Origin: Clitopilus passeckerianus
Taxonomy: Eukaryota; Basidiomycota; Agaricomycetes; Agaricales; Entolomataceae
Assembly (NCBI GenBank): GCA_944990035.1
Contig: CALYLX010000112.1
Location: 620,001-684,000 of the forward strand
DNA length: 64,000 nucleotides
Direction: 5' to 3'
Each line of letters starts with the position of its first letter. The first letter of the stretch is position 1. The position numbers and the translations under genes were made by a program. Below the pieces are notes generated by a model that made no database searches, had not been told where the DNA came from, and worked only from the letters and a program-made list of their open reading frames with translations. Positions 1-12,700 of the stretch are shown piece after piece.

Positions 1-654
1 CTGAACAGTACGCTCTCCAAGGTAACGGTTCCTTGTCCGGGTTGAGTATGTACATTAGAAGCAGAGTAATGAACAATGCAAGCAACGAGAGGAGCGTTAA
101 TGTCAGAACCTGTAAGTGCGTCAGAAAGCCAGTTTAAGAAATTTGTAGATGCATTAACTGACTATCGTTATGGGCTGACCAGGGAAGAAGGGATGCCGTA
201 CTATGCGCCTTGCCCATTTTCTCAGAATCCTAGATATTCTCCCGTTCCTTCTCCGTCTCCTACGCGATGTTGACCACCAACTTCTTCTGTTTTCCCTCCA
301 CCATGGTGTCCTACTTCTCATAAGTGGTGAAGACGCGGGCTCGTCATCGTCGGTATCAGAGGTACACGATGAAGTGTTGTTGGAGGGATAATATTGGGGC
401 AGCGGGGATGTCGAACGTGACGGTAATGGGGTGGACGCCGCCGTTGATGATATTGAGGAACGACCAGAGGGATTTGGTGGAAAGAGGAAATTCGGTCGAG
501 GCGCTGAACCAGATGCCGACGAGACGAATGTTGACCGAAGTCTTGTACGCATTAAATCTGAGTCTGCACTCGACGAGCTATCATATTCTTCGGCAGCTGT
601 CGACGTTGATATGCGTGGACTGGACGGTCGTACAGAGCCCATCGAAAAGGCCAT
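1..654 (-). CDS. GT31-like type II membrane protein, N-terminal part (runs off left edge)
   Basis: Two exons are visible. Exon 1 (654-163) encodes a Ser/Pro-rich cytosolic stretch ending in a very basic segment (RRRRRRNGR) and HPFFPGQPITI. An intron (110-162, 53 nt) follows. Exon 2 (109-1) gives a hydrophobic segment of about 22 residues and then ILNPDKEPLPWRAYC. A basic cytosolic tail followed by one membrane anchor is the layout of type II Golgi glycosyltransferases. The NPDKEPLPWR block after the anchor is, from memory, characteristic of agaricomycete proteins annotated as glycosyltransferase family 31. The catalytic domain would lie beyond the left edge, so the enzymatic assignment is inference. 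Start chosen at the first in-frame ATG (654). Confidence 0.6.
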
Positions 655-942
655 GATAGGAATACAGGTGGGTGTGCTGGATACACGTCCGCCTTGGTTG
701 AGTTCTACCTGAAGCTGCTGGCGCAGTTCAGCGAGTGGAGGATAGGATCTATTCGGAGAGAAGAGAGGACCTTCGACGACGTCGCCGACGTTGAGGAAGG
801 GATATTAAGCAGTGAGTAATAGTTTAGTTTGGGCTGTAGCGTCTTTGGACTCGCTGCGCACTTCCATATCAGACAGTTGCAGCACGTGGATTGCGATCAA
901 AATTTGTTCGGAGAAAAAATCGTTCATACGTCTACTAGTAAT

Positions 943-2305
943 TCAAGACTGTCCATAGACTTTCTTCCAGCTTTCCCGAGCTTTCATTTGGTCCCAGAAA
1001 GCAGCAAGCTTGGACTGGGACTCTTTCTTTTCCGCGTCACTTTGTAATCTCGCGGTAACTCGAAGCCGTTGCCAATGTGGGACTCCAGGATACCAACAGC
1101 GGCGTCTCCGGACATTTCGTGAGATCCACCGGCTAGTCTGATTATCCACACAAACCAACTGGCCAGATGAAGGTCTGCCAGGCAAAGTTGATCGCCTAAT
1201 AACACGTTGTTAAACATCTGATTATTTCGCGTTATTCAGTGGACTTACCTAGGCAGAAAGGACCTGTCGCTTGGTTCGTAATTCCCAGCAATACGTCACG
1301 TAGCTTGTCCTCCCAAGCGGTACGCGACTCTGCAAAATAATTTGATCGCCTCTCTTTGCTACCTCCGTCAAGAGCTTCACTCGGTTTAGATCCATCACCA
1401 AAGATCACAATCAATGTTTCTAACGCTGCTTTCTTGTCCTGCCAGAACTTGTTAGTCTTGAAAGAAACAGGGGTTTTCTCAGATTCTGCATCTGCGATAT
1501 GCTGTGCTAGGACATCATATTTTCGGCGGAGGTCCGGAAGAATCTTGGACGAAAGATCTTTCAATGACGCATCATCACGAGCATTGAGATACTCCAGATC
1601 GTTTGGGCTGGCATCTTCGGAGTGAAGAAGCTCTATAATTGCCTTTGAAGTAGCTGAGAATGCGATTGTGGCTGGCGCAAGACTGAGAGCTGGTGCCGTA
1701 GATGTTGTATGCGTACGAGAAATCGCCGAACGAGATTTATCAAGGAAGGCTAGAATATCCTAGAAAACCGAAATGACATCATTAGCGCCTACCACGGGCC
1801 GGCAACGAGGACAACTGTCAGCTCACTTCAACGTTCGTAATCGCCTTGTAGCGACTATCGATGTCTTTGGCGAGTGTCTTTTCCAATGGCACGACCAGTG
1901 CAGGAATGGTTGCTATCGAAAACAATCAGTTGTTGCAGCTGAAGCACAGTTCATGGCTGTACCCTTAGGACTGATGCGCAAGAAAGCCGGATCGAATACA
2001 TCGCCCTTATCTGAATACACGGATGCAAAAAAAGTTAGCGAGTTCATGAACCATTGGCAGAGGAAACAGTACCCATATCAATTGGTTTCAGTGTTAATTC
2101 ATCTTGGCCATATCCTTTCTCTTCGCTGGTTTATTGGATGGAGCATGAGCATCGACTGAGTGGGCTCTTTCTGTAGACATACATTGTGAGAAGCACTATT
2201 GGCTGGATTGTGAGGTAGCTCAAGTAGGGTTGATAACTGTAACTCACCTGCAGATGACCAGACCGAACGAGAATCGTAATAAAGTACTGCCTTGGGCACT
2301 GACAT
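943..2305 (-). CDS. Glutathione S-transferase family protein
   Basis: Seven exons: 2305-2248, 2195-2183, 2125-2073, 2010-1963, 1912-1827, 1759-1249, 1195-943. The N-terminus is a thioredoxin-fold GST domain: VLYYDSRSVWSSAVLLTIEE, then SPKATIPALVVPLE with the cis-Pro typical of the glutathione site. A helical C-terminal domain follows, with GDQLCLADLHLASW and an end LAAFWDQMKARESWKKVYG, both common in fungal GSTs. Exon 2 is only 13 nt. The frame breaks near 1042, between DYK and SDAEKKES. One extra A in the AAA run restores it and makes the total 341 codons, so I read a sequence indel and not a dead gene. The start is only 74 nt from the divergent SGT1 start. Substrate unknown. Confidence 0.8.
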
Positions 2306-2379
2306 CGTTGGGGCTAAGGAGGAAACGAGATACGCACACGTGATCCAACAGCAGCTTAGTCCAAAACTGCGATCATAGT

Positions 2380-3152
2380 ATGAGCTTGAGGCAAGGATAT
2401 CGCGATAAACCTTCTGCAGCGTATCTAACCTAGCATTGCTTTAGGCACGAGTTCTATGAAACCGACGAGAGGATTGTAGTTTCTATCTTTGATCGAAATG
2501 CAGATCCTGCTCAAGTGAAGGTAGACTTCGAGCCCAGAAAGGTTCGAACAGCAGTGCGCCACATTCTGGAACCACATTCTCACCGTGTTTTCAGATTTCT
2601 TATACACATGGCGACAAGTCTCTTGTCTTAGAACCACTCAAAAGTACCATCGATACCACCAAGAGCGACTTTAGTGTTGGGAAGGTCAAGATCGAGATTC
2701 GCCTCACTAAGGTCGCTCATGGTCGATGGGGAGCTATCTGCGGCGATGCCCCGGATCGTGAGTGGCCTTTCCTTTCACTTCATCGTTGATCCCTTGCCGC
2801 TCAATCGGTATTGCCTGTAGCTCTCGCGAACTCTGCCGCACCTACCACTACCCATGCCACAAGGGCACCGCCTAGAAAGAACTGGGATGGCATCACGACT
2901 GAGATTCTCAGTTCTGAGAAAGAGAAAAGCCTCGAGGAAGATCCCAATGTCGGAGGCGATAGTACACTCAACTCGTTTTTCCAGAAGATCTTCAAGGACG
3001 CCGATGAAGATACCAAGCGTGCCATGATGAAGAGTTACTCTGAGAGTGGCGGCACGACGCTTAGCACGAACTGGGACGAAGTCAAGAAAGCCAAAGTCGA
3101 TGTCAAGCCCCCTGAGGGACAAGAGTGGAAGAAATGGGATCCCACTGCTTGA
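2380..3152 (+). CDS. SGT1: SGT1 co-chaperone (CS + SGS domains, no TPR)
   Basis: Exons 2380-2390, 2445-2541, 2595-2757 and 2821-3152 sum to 201 codons. Residues 1-80 are a CS (p23-like) domain: HEFYETDERIVVSIFDR, VDFEPRK and KVKIEIRLTKVAHGRW. After a Ser/Thr linker comes the SGS domain: FFQKIFKDADEDTKRAMMKSY, ESGGTTLSTNWDEV, ending EWKKWDP. SGT1 is an HSP90 co-chaperone that links HSP90 to SKP1-containing complexes (kinetochore assembly, SCF ligases). The yeast and animal forms carry an N-terminal TPR domain. Here the CS domain begins at residue 4 and the divergent GST gene starts 74 nt upstream, leaving no room for a TPR. Intron 1 (2391-2444) has a GC donor. Identity is sure; exon 1 (MSLR) is inferred. 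Confidence 0.9.
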
Positions 3153-3286
3153 ATTAGTGGTTAGTATACCTATGTACTTGCTTTACGATTTATCGGTCAG
3201 CTGGTGTCGAAGAAATCAAATTGGTTTGCTGTGTAGCTTCTCAACTTGCACCGTCGTAGCTTCAGGAGCCTTGAGTCTGAATTTGA

Positions 3287-3966
<680 letters not shown>

Positions 3967-4494
3967 AGCGTGCTAGTATTAATAAGCCCACATAAAAATC
4001 CAATGATTATTCTGTCCAATGGTCTCCTTGCATCCAGGTCCTTCTAAGGTGGGTTGGAAAAAAGTTGCGACTACGAAGGCTCAGCCTTGTCGCTATGAAG
4101 CAGAAAAGCCGGGGTTAGCAGTATGTATTATGGATGAGGTTTATTGTACACACCTGCTTGTGCTTCGGGTTCTTCGAGCATACAACATATAGCCTCCCCT
4201 TCCTCTTCACAATGTTGCAACCTTCACACATGATTTTTATCGACGAGCGCACTTTCATCCCCCTCGTTTGTGTTATTGCTGGCGAGACTGATTTGCATGT
4301 GTGTATGGGATGCTGAACGGGGACGGGACGCTGGCGAGGCGCATTCTAGCCAACATTGGCCTGCTTGATAAAAGTAGAGCGCGAAGCATGGTGTTTGAAG
4401 GATGTCCTTGACGGTGAACAAGCTACGTCGGATGGTGGGCAGTTGACAGAATTTCCGTTCCAGGTCAATGGGTCACGTGCGAAAATCCCTTTGA
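3967..4494. other. Intergenic: DHFR 3' region and transporter promoter
   Basis: I see no convincing coding sequence here; the small ORFs lack splice context or conserved motifs. A CACGTG hexamer at 4474-4479 lies 16 nt before the transporter start codon. Confidence 0.6.
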
Positions 4495-6034
4495 ATGTCG
4501 ACCAGCTTCGGTTCTGCCCCGCAACTGGGTGGAAAGGTCGCGATTGTGCTCTTTATCTGCACTTTACTCTCCTTTGTTATTGAAAGCCAGCTAACTCAGG
4601 TAAAGAGTTTTCTGCCAGGTTTACATTGGATTCGATAGCTAACAGTTGTCGTAGTATGTTCAGACAACATTAGAATACCGACACCCATACTTCTTGTTGT
4701 ACGTCTGCATCCAGCGTCTCAATACCTGTCGTTCAGCTCACCGGAATATAGATACATCATACACGGAAGCTTCTGGATAATATTTCCGCTACATTTCATT
4801 GGCCTGACGGTCTTCGGGAAAGCCTCTGCAGCCGATCTTTGGGACAACCTAAAGGATGCTATATCAGAGCATTTGACCCCCTCAGATCCAGCGGACGAAG
4901 AAAGTCCAAAGGTTTTCCCCGTCACGCAATATCTGAAGATATCTGTTGTTTTGACGGTGGCCATAACTTTACCGGCTTTGCTATGGTTCGCCGCTGTATC
5001 TCTTGCTCCGTGCGTCTTTTGTTCCGGTCCGCTAGCTTCTACTAAACGACTCGCACATCTAGCCTCAGCGATGTCACTGGTGCTTTTCCTGATGCCTGCC
5101 CACAATACTCAAGCTGACTCTATCCGATAGCTCTATGGAATGCTAGCGCATTCTTCACCTACATTTTCACTGTCAAACTATTCGGACTGAAATGGGAGTC
5201 GAGGCGACTTCTGGCAGTCGTTATCGCAACTATCGGCTCCATGATCGTTGTTTATGGCGGAAGCACCTCGTCGGGGGATGTCAAACCGAAGCCGGGACAC
5301 GAATCGTCGGCTCAAATACATACTGCCACTGTCAAATTCCCAAGTGCACTCTTCGGCGATTTCTCACCCTCATAGCATCCGTCGGTTATGGACTGTACCA
5401 AGTCATTTACAAGAAATATGGCGCTCTACCCAATGACCCAGAGGCGAAAGATTACGATGCCATTACGACCAATGACGCCGACGAGAACGATTCCTCAGAT
5501 GCAGATATAGAATCTGCGAAGACATCCGCAGCGACACTGGTGCCATTCGGACTACACGCTAACCTAGTCACATCGACTATCGGACTGCTTACCTTGACAA
5601 TCTTCTGGGTACCCCTCCCTTTCCTCCACTATTCTGGCATAGAACCTTTCGCGCTTCCGCCGAATCTCTGGACAATCGTCTCGATAGCAGGGATCGCGCT
5701 TTCTGGGGTCTGCTTCAACGCTGGCTTCATGGTATATTATTTGTACTTTCTCCAGATTGTGGAAGTGCTCATCGGATCTTATAGGTGCTCCTGGGACTCT
5801 GGGGCCCAATCATCACCTCCGTTGGAAACTTGCTCACCATCGTCCTTGTATTTATCTCTGATGTGAGTTGCAAACGCTTCTGACCACTGCTGGTTGTTGG
5901 ATGCTGATATCGAATAATCATAGATAACGTTTGGAGCTGGCCTTGAAACATTGACTCTTTGGGGGACAGTAGGCTGCGGTCTCATTGTTACAGCCTTCGC
6001 TGTCCTAGCATATGATACATTTACACACCGATAA
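4495..6034 (+). CDS. DMT-superfamily transporter (EamA / SLC35F5-THI74 type)
   Basis: Seven exons: 4495-4599, 4655-4698, 4752-5009, 5063-5079 (17 nt), 5131-5731, 5785-5862, 5924-6034. The product has about ten hydrophobic segments, e.g. KVAIVLFICTLLSFVIE, FWIIFPLHFIGLTVFG, VVIATIGSMIVVYGG and LTLIASVGYGLYQ. An acidic hydrophilic loop (TTNDADENDSSDADIE) separates the two halves. The layout and the motif LSDVTALWNASAF match SLC35F5-like proteins and yeast THI74/YML018C, for which vacuolar or mitochondrial locations have been proposed. The transported solute is unknown. A frame slip at about 5360 (GAT-TTC-TCA) is repaired by one extra T, giving 405 codons. Confidence 0.85.
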
Positions 6035-6609
6035 TCAAATTGCCCACAGCAAACGAGCATTGGCATTGGAGGGGTGGATCATACTTCCATGATCCTGAGA
6101 GATTCAAGCTGGGCACTAGGCAGCCAGGCCAATGCATCCCTTCCGAGCCACTTCCGGACAAGTGCCTGAGTTCATTTCAGGTATTGGAACGCTAGAAGCT
6201 ACATATTGCATTCGTACTCAGGGCTTTCGTGCCAGAAATAGTTGCTCTCAACCGAACAGCGTTTGTATTATGAGGCAGGGAGTTACAATGTACGAGGAAC
6301 GTGAAAAAAGCAGCTAGGGGTGGTAAATTAGATAGCAACACAAAAGGAAGGAATGGAAAGCCCGATACGACATGACAAGGAATGTCATCAAAGGAATATA
6401 TATTTTACATGTCCAGAAATTGGGAATGCCACGCGGAACGCTCATTAAAATGAAAAAGGTCGACGACGTCGTTGAATGCCGTGAAAACCGCCAAAGGCAG
6501 ATTTGCCTACTCCAGAAATAAAGATGGGTAAAGAAGTCTAATGAACTCCCAATGAGACGCCGCCATGCTCCCAGAGAGGCGCGTCCTGGTAGCGTGGCAT
6601 TGTAAGCAA
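6035..6609. other. Intergenic between convergent genes
   Basis: This holds the 3' flanks of the transporter (+) and the PPZ phosphatase (-). No conserved ORF, tRNA-like or repeat structure was recognised. Confidence 0.55.
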
Positions 6610-8264
6610 CTATTGTGCGGATTGCATCAAACTATAAACGATGGTCAGACTCATTAGTCCAAGGCTGTGAATTGCGGACATGCCACAAACCTTTTCCGCT
6701 TGGCCTTGGTCATCTCTTTCCGCAACGCAGCACCATCTAAAGGCTTCAGGAGTTCGAATGCACACAGCAAATCCTCTGAAACACTGAAAAAGATCATCAG
6801 AACATGTTCGGATCATTGTGGTGAGAGAAGCATTTACCTCATGCATGCTCCATAATTGTCAAACTCTGCGAGAGAAGCGAGGGTGAGAAAAAAAGTTGAA
6901 GATTCTTTGACATGAGCGATGCATACCTCCACAGTAGTTCGGTGCACTGAATACAGTTACCAATGTCCTGTCATTCCAGAACTCGTACCCATCCTCGACG
7001 ACCATATGCGCTCGACATATTAGGTCCATGTCGTACCGGACTAGGAACTCGTTGATGATCGCTTTGCCGAAACAGTAGCTTACGCCACGTTCGTTGTCCT
7101 CCCAATCAAGTGCTGTATCTGAAGGGTCGGACCACAGCAGATCGTTCAACAGGCCAAAGTCGGGTACATCCGTGGGTCGTTGAATGCGTTTGATATCTTC
7201 CATGGAATGTAGCGATGGGGAGAGTCCCCCATGCACACAAAAGATCTTTGAAGCGACAATTGCCGCAATGGGAAGGCAGTTGAACACATCAATGAATGTC
7301 TTCCATGTTTTGATATTACACCGTCGTTTGCATTCGTCGTAGAAACCGTATACTGTGACAAGTCAGAAAGAGCATCAATAATGTGAAGAACTATTGACTA
7401 ACCTCTCGTAACATTGGCACATTCGTGGTTGCCTCGTAAAAGGAAGAAATTCTCCGGGTACTTGATTTTGTAACACAGCAAGAGGAGAATAGTCTCCAAA
7501 CTCTGCTTCCCCCGATCCACATAATCCCCCAGGAATAAGTAGTTGGAAGCAGGTGGGAAGCCGCACATCTCGAACAACCGGATGAGGTCGGAGTACTGCC
7601 CATGTACATCTCCAACAATCTTAACTGGAGGAGAGAGCTCCACGAGGGTAGGTTGTGAGAGAAATATCTCCCTCGCAGCGAGACATATGGATGTAATTTC
7701 GGCGTTCTTGAGGCATAGAGATTTGCTGACTTTGCCTGTATAACCGACGTCGAGTAGTCTCTGGATCATGTCGTCAACGTCCAATCCCTTCAACTTCTCC
7801 TTGGAGTTGCCATTTCCTAGTGATTCCCCCTGTCCGCCGTTACTCGTATTTGAGCCGGGCGAGAATGCCGTTGCATTCGAGAGAATAGTTTGAGTAGCGG
7901 GTATGTCCAAAGGACTCGGCCCCGACTGTGGGGATGGGAGGGGGGAAGTGGAAGGCGGGGAAGAAGGTGATAACGCTGAGGATTGATCAGAGAGGGGGCT
8001 CGTGCCTTTCGTAGGGTACGGTGAAGGTTGCTGCTTGGAACCGTGAGCCGGTAAAATTGGGTTGCCTTCAGGATTTGAGACGCTAATGTTGGGAGTTCCG
8101 GAACCATTTGCTAATGGGCCTGATGCGGCGTGTGAGGGGGAGGTCCGCTGCGTCTGTCCATTGATATCGTCGTGCTGAACGTCCGGCGGTGGTGACTCGT
8201 CCGAGCCATCTCTTTCCCTGTCTTTGGAGCCCTTCTTCGCCTTCTTGGAAGGTTGTTGGCCCAT
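6610..8264 (-). CDS. PPZ1: Serine/threonine protein phosphatase PPZ
   Basis: Five exons (8264-7403, 7352-6927, 6865-6838, 6783-6691, 6631-6610) give 476 residues. The first ~170 residues are Ser/Pro/Gln-rich and disordered. The rest is a PP1-type catalytic domain with [55 protein letters not shown] and [29 protein letters not shown] has Met where PP1 has Gln, as I recall for PPZ. I chose the internal ATG at 8264 because MGQQPS fits an N-myristoylation signal (Gly2, Ser6), known for yeast Ppz1. A longer frame from 8435 would bury it. PPZ phosphatases act in salt tolerance, K+ homeostasis and cell-wall integrity at the membrane. Confidence 0.95.
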
Positions 8265-8593
8265 CTGGCCTGACTGCGCTGTAGGGTGGGGAGATTGTGC
8301 CCTTGACTTATGGAGGCGAGACGTAAATACGGAAAGGAGGGTAGGCGCCAGCTTGAAAAGCAAAGAGCGACGTTGGGACTGTGTTGGACGTCGGTGGTGA
8401 CGACAAGCAGCGAACGGAGTCCAACTTACCAACAATCAAGTTCCTTGGCTTGTTGCCTCTTGTTTGCACGACTCATCTCACTCAAACTCTCCACTCATTT
8501 TATTAGTGGAAGGGTTCATAATTCATAGCATTTCATCGATGGAACATAGACTACAATAGAGGGTACTGCATGCAAAATATTCCCTGACGCCCA
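8265..8593. other. Intergenic: PPZ 5' region
   Basis: Upstream region of PPZ1 and downstream region of RPS11 (both minus strand). There are pyrimidine/purine-biased stretches but no gene that I can support. Confidence 0.5.
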
Positions 8594-9343
8594 TCAGAAC
8601 TTGCCGAATGCCTTAGCAGAAGCCTTGTTCTTTGACACCCGCAGCACGTTGAATCGCACGGTTTTTGAGAGGGGTCGACATTGACCTGGAAAGTATTAGG
8701 TTACGTTCAAAGATAAATTTAACAAGTAACTCACCAACTGTTACTTGATCACCAACTTCAACACGGAAGGCGGGGGAGACGTGGGCAGCAAGGTTCTTGT
8801 GCCTCTTCTCGTAACGGTCTGTAGGAGGTAATCCAATCAGATCAGATCCCAACTCCACAGCACTTTTAGTCACGTACTGTATTTGGGAATGTAGTGCAGG
8901 TAGTCCCGTCGAATGATGATAGTTCGGTTCATTTTTGTGGAAATGACCTTGCCGGTGAGGATGCGGCCACGGATGGAAACATCGCTAGTGAAGGGGCATT
9001 TTTTGTCTGTAAATTGTCATTCAGTCAGAATTAGGCGTGCAACATTTGAGAAGAAGTATTTATGCGCACCAATGTATGTGCCGTTAATAGCGTCTGAGGG
9101 TGTCTTGAATCCCAAGCCAACATCCTTATACCACCTCTTCTCTTTGGTCACGACCTTCTTGCCTGTTCAATATCCCGATGAATTTCGACCCCGTGAGGAT
9201 AAGCACCTTCTTGCATACCTTTAACCTTGGCATTCTGAAAGATGGGCTGCTTTTGGAAAGCCTTCTCGATCTAATTTCGTCCAGCATAAGTTCACTATCG
9301 TCCCTTGTCCACGAATCCTTCAACTCACTTGATGATCAGCCAT
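8594..9343 (-). CDS. RPS11: 40S ribosomal protein uS17 (RPS11)
   Basis: Six exons (9343-9329, 9270-9219, 9162-9070, 9006-8878, 8818-8735, 8685-8594) give 154 residues, the family length. The spliced protein starts [20 protein letters not shown] and continues with [58 protein letters not shown] and [20 protein letters not shown]. It ends [13 protein letters not shown]. uS17 binds 18S rRNA in the small subunit. A telomere-type AACCCTAACCCTA element lies 137 nt upstream of the start and may be a Tbf1-type control site. Confidence 0.98.
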
Positions 9344-9799
9344 AATTTTGAGTCTTGAGGCTGCTGAAGGCGACGGATTGCAAGCAGACGGCGACTTTCG
9401 CTAGTATTGATGATTGTTTGGCCATCACAGATTCCGCATTCATCTAAAACTGTACAGCGGAAGTTCGGCAAAGTCCGATAACCCTAACCCTATGAAGACG
9501 GAAGTCCTACTCAGACACAACAATAACCGGGGAAATCGTTCTGTTCTCAACGTCTGTAAGAGTTCTACTGCGAAACCTCTGAATGTTCCAAATGGGGTAG
9601 TGCAGCGCCAAATTTGGACACGCCGTGTACATAATCACGGACGCGACGCGATGTTGGCTCATGTTTGTCACACGCGTTCTCCTCATACGCGCATCATCCA
9701 GGTTGTGCATGGGCAGACAGCAAACTCTTGGTTGGTTGCTTTCAAATTCCTTGACTGTCCGGCGCCAAATGAGAGGATTCTTTAGGAAAGTTCTTTGAG
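9344..9799. promoter_or_regulatory. Divergent promoter RPS11 / LIG1
   Basis: 456 nt separate the two start codons. Small ORFs here have no conserved motif and are probably noise. The only distinct element seen is the tandem CCCTAA at 9480-9492. Confidence 0.5.
9480..9492. promoter_or_regulatory. Telo-box-like element (two CCCTAA units)
   Basis: AACCCTAACCCTA contains two tandem copies of the CCCTAA telomeric unit inside a promoter. In many fungi the telomere-repeat binding factor Tbf1 controls ribosomal-protein genes through TTAGGG-type sites. The position 137 nt upstream of RPS11 fits that role. Function is inferred. Confidence 0.45.
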
Positions 9800-12700
9800 A
9801 TGCCAGCCAATTACTCTGCGCCCAAGAACCAGTCAAACCTCAAGGAAATGTGGGGAGGGAAACGGAAGCAAAAGGGAGCAGACGCAATCAAAATGGATGT
9901 CGATTCTGAAGGTGATTATCTCGGTATATCTCGGTGGCACTCTTATAACCCACTTTGGCGGTCAGGCTCTGGATTGCCCGCCGAGAAGCGGAAGGAAGAA
10001 TCTGAAAGTTCTGGTGTGTTTCAATAATGCACACAACGTCATATCATTCCTTATGAAAGTGCAGAACAACCAAAGTCCAAGAAACGCAGGACGAGCCCGT
10101 CAGAGGCTGAGACAAAACAGAGATCCGTATCTCCGTCACTGAGTATGTTGCTCATTCCCTGTCTCCGACTGTTGACTCATCTGCGAAGCCGAAGACGCCG
10201 CACCAAGCTCTCCGCCTCAATCAGCAGCGCCCTCTTCCCCGAAGTCAAGATCCCCATCTCCTATTCCTGTAAAACGGAAAGGAAAGGCGAAGGCAGTTGT
10301 TGAAGACTCAGACGTCGAGGATGCGCCAGTTGCCCCGGCTGCTCTGGCACCTAGCGGAGACGAAGGTAAGGAGGATGTCGGAGAAGATGAGATGGACCCT
10401 GGTTCAGAGGATGAGCTTGTTGCTAACAAAGCTGTAGCATCCAAAAGGTAGCTATAATCATGCAAGGAGATGCTTATCTTACTCATACTCGCACACAGTG
10501 CTGAAGCCGCTCTATCCAAGAAGTCGGAAGTTGATGTCAAAGGAGGGTGGAAAGTAGCAGCACCGTGAGCAATCCGTTCTACTCGTTGATTGTAACGCTT
10601 CATAGCGCAAGCAGGGTTCCTTATGCCGCTCTGGCGAAGACTTTCGCAAGAATAGAATCCACCACGAAGCGACTGGAAAAGAACGCTTTCTTAACAGCAT
10701 TCTTACTCTTGGTCATTGAGCGTAGTGCGAAGGATGACTACATGAACCTTCTGCAAGCCGTATATCTGTGCATAAATAGGGTGAACTACAAGTTATACTC
10801 GTGTTGAGAGTGTGCTCTGACTCGCTTTTCCACGCAGTTGTGCCCTGATTATGTTGGGATCGAACTCGGTATTGGTGAAAGCTTGTTGGTCAAAGCAATT
10901 GGCGAATCTACTGGCAGAAGCCTGGCTACTATCAAAGCCGACCTCAAACAAGAGGGTGATCTGGGCCTCGTTGCAATGGTGTGTAGGTGCTCAATGGACT
11001 GAATCATAGACTCATTTCCATCACAGAACTCGAAAAATAGTCAGAAAACCTTGTTCAAGCCCAAACCACTGACGCTACCCTACGTCTTCCAAAACCTCAA
11101 GGAAATTGCAATGACAAGTGGTCATTCCGTCAGTATAATAGTAGCTCGAGCATTCATGTTTCTAACCTCTCAGCATCCTCCTACAGTCTCAGACCAAGAA
11201 GGTCTCTATCATAACAAAGTTGTTAGCAGCTTGCCAAGAATTTGAAGCGAAATACATCGTTCGAAGCTTGGAGGGGAAACTCAGGATTGGGAATGCCGAA
11301 AGATCGGTGCTTGTAGCCGTTGCGCATGCAGCTGTGTTAGCAGAGAAGGAGAAATGTCTGTGGATGATTGCAAACATCTCATATTTCACGTTTCCTGATT
11401 GTTCATAGCCCAGAAAAAGTGGAGCCCAGAGAAACTCGGCGCGCGCCTCGAGGAGGCGTCTAACATTCTCAAGCAGGTCTATAGGTCAGTAAATTTGATC
11501 TGGAAATAGTTTGTCGCTCAACCACCGTAGTGAGCTACCAAGTTATGACGAAGTCATCCCGGCTCTCTTGAAACACGGTATCGATGGTCTCGAGAACACT
11601 GCAAACTCTCCCCTGGTGTTCCTCTTAAGCCGATGTTAGCAAAGCCTACAAAAGCCATAGGGGAGGTCTTGGATAGGTTCGAGAACAAGAGTTTACTTGC
11701 GAGTACAAGTACGATGGCGAGCGTGCACAGGTGTGCTACACGGAACATATTTCAATGGACAAATACTAAGAGCTGATCAGGTCCATAAACTGCCCGATGG
11801 CACCGTCATGGTCTTTAGCCGCAATTCAGAAGACATGAGCAAAAAGTATCCTGACTTGGTTGAACAACTTCCCAGGGTTTGTATCAATGTCGTCGACCCC
11901 GCGACACCAACTAACTGATGTGGCCTTTAGTGTATCAAAGCATCTACGAAGTCATTCGTCTTGGATAGCGAAGCGGTGGCCATTGATCGCGCCACTGGAA
12001 AACTACTTCCTTTCCAAGAGCTCAGTCGACGAAAGCGGAAGGACGTCAAGGCGGAGGATATCACTGTCAAAGTCTCTATTTGCGTTTGACCTCTTGTACC
12101 TGAACGGCGAGGTCAGCTTAACGCCTGTCCAAAACAATCTGAGCCCTCACATTGTCTTGCAGCCACTATTACAGAAGCCACTCCATGAACGGCGAAAGCT
12201 GCTGCACGAGCATTTTTCTGTCGTTCCAGGTGAATTCGCGTTCGCCAAATCTTCTGATGGGGATACAACAGAGGAGATCCAGACCTTCCTTGAGGAGAGC
12301 GTCAAGGATGGTTGTGAAGGTCTGATGGTTAAGATGCTCGAGACCGACGCTAGTTTCTATGAGCCTAGCAGAAGGAGTATCAACTGGCTGAAGGCAAAGT
12401 CGTTTATAATTAACCTTTCGCATTTGCTCACGCCAAATCATAGCTTAAGAAGGATTATCTGGCCGGTGTTGGTGATTCTCTGGACCTGGTAGTTGTGGGA
12501 GGTTATTATGGCAAAGGGAAACGAACAAATGTCTACGGCGCCTTCCTGTTGGCGTGTTACGATGAAGATTCTGAAGAATATCAAACCATCTGCAAAATCG
12601 GAACTGGCTTCAGCGAAGAAATGCTCCAGGCACACTACGAGACTCTCAAGCCTCTCGAACTCACCAAGGGCCGAGGAGACCTGAAGGTCGGCGGTGCAAA

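Noticed and set aside
5192..5866. Separate 224-codon protein inside the transporter
   Set aside because: Its first half is an off-frame translation of the transporter exon; only the part after the slip at about 5360 is real transporter sequence.
8265..8435. Longer PPZ start at 8435
   Set aside because: It would add about 57 basic residues ahead of MGQQPS and destroy the predicted myristoylation signal; read as 5' leader.
9480..9492. Telomere or subtelomere
   Set aside because: Only two CCCTAA units, single-copy and inside a gene-dense region; a promoter element is the better reading.
9795..12443. DNA ligase as a pseudogene
   Set aside because: All catalytic motifs are intact, the gene is essential, and the slips match the homopolymer pattern seen in unrelated genes.
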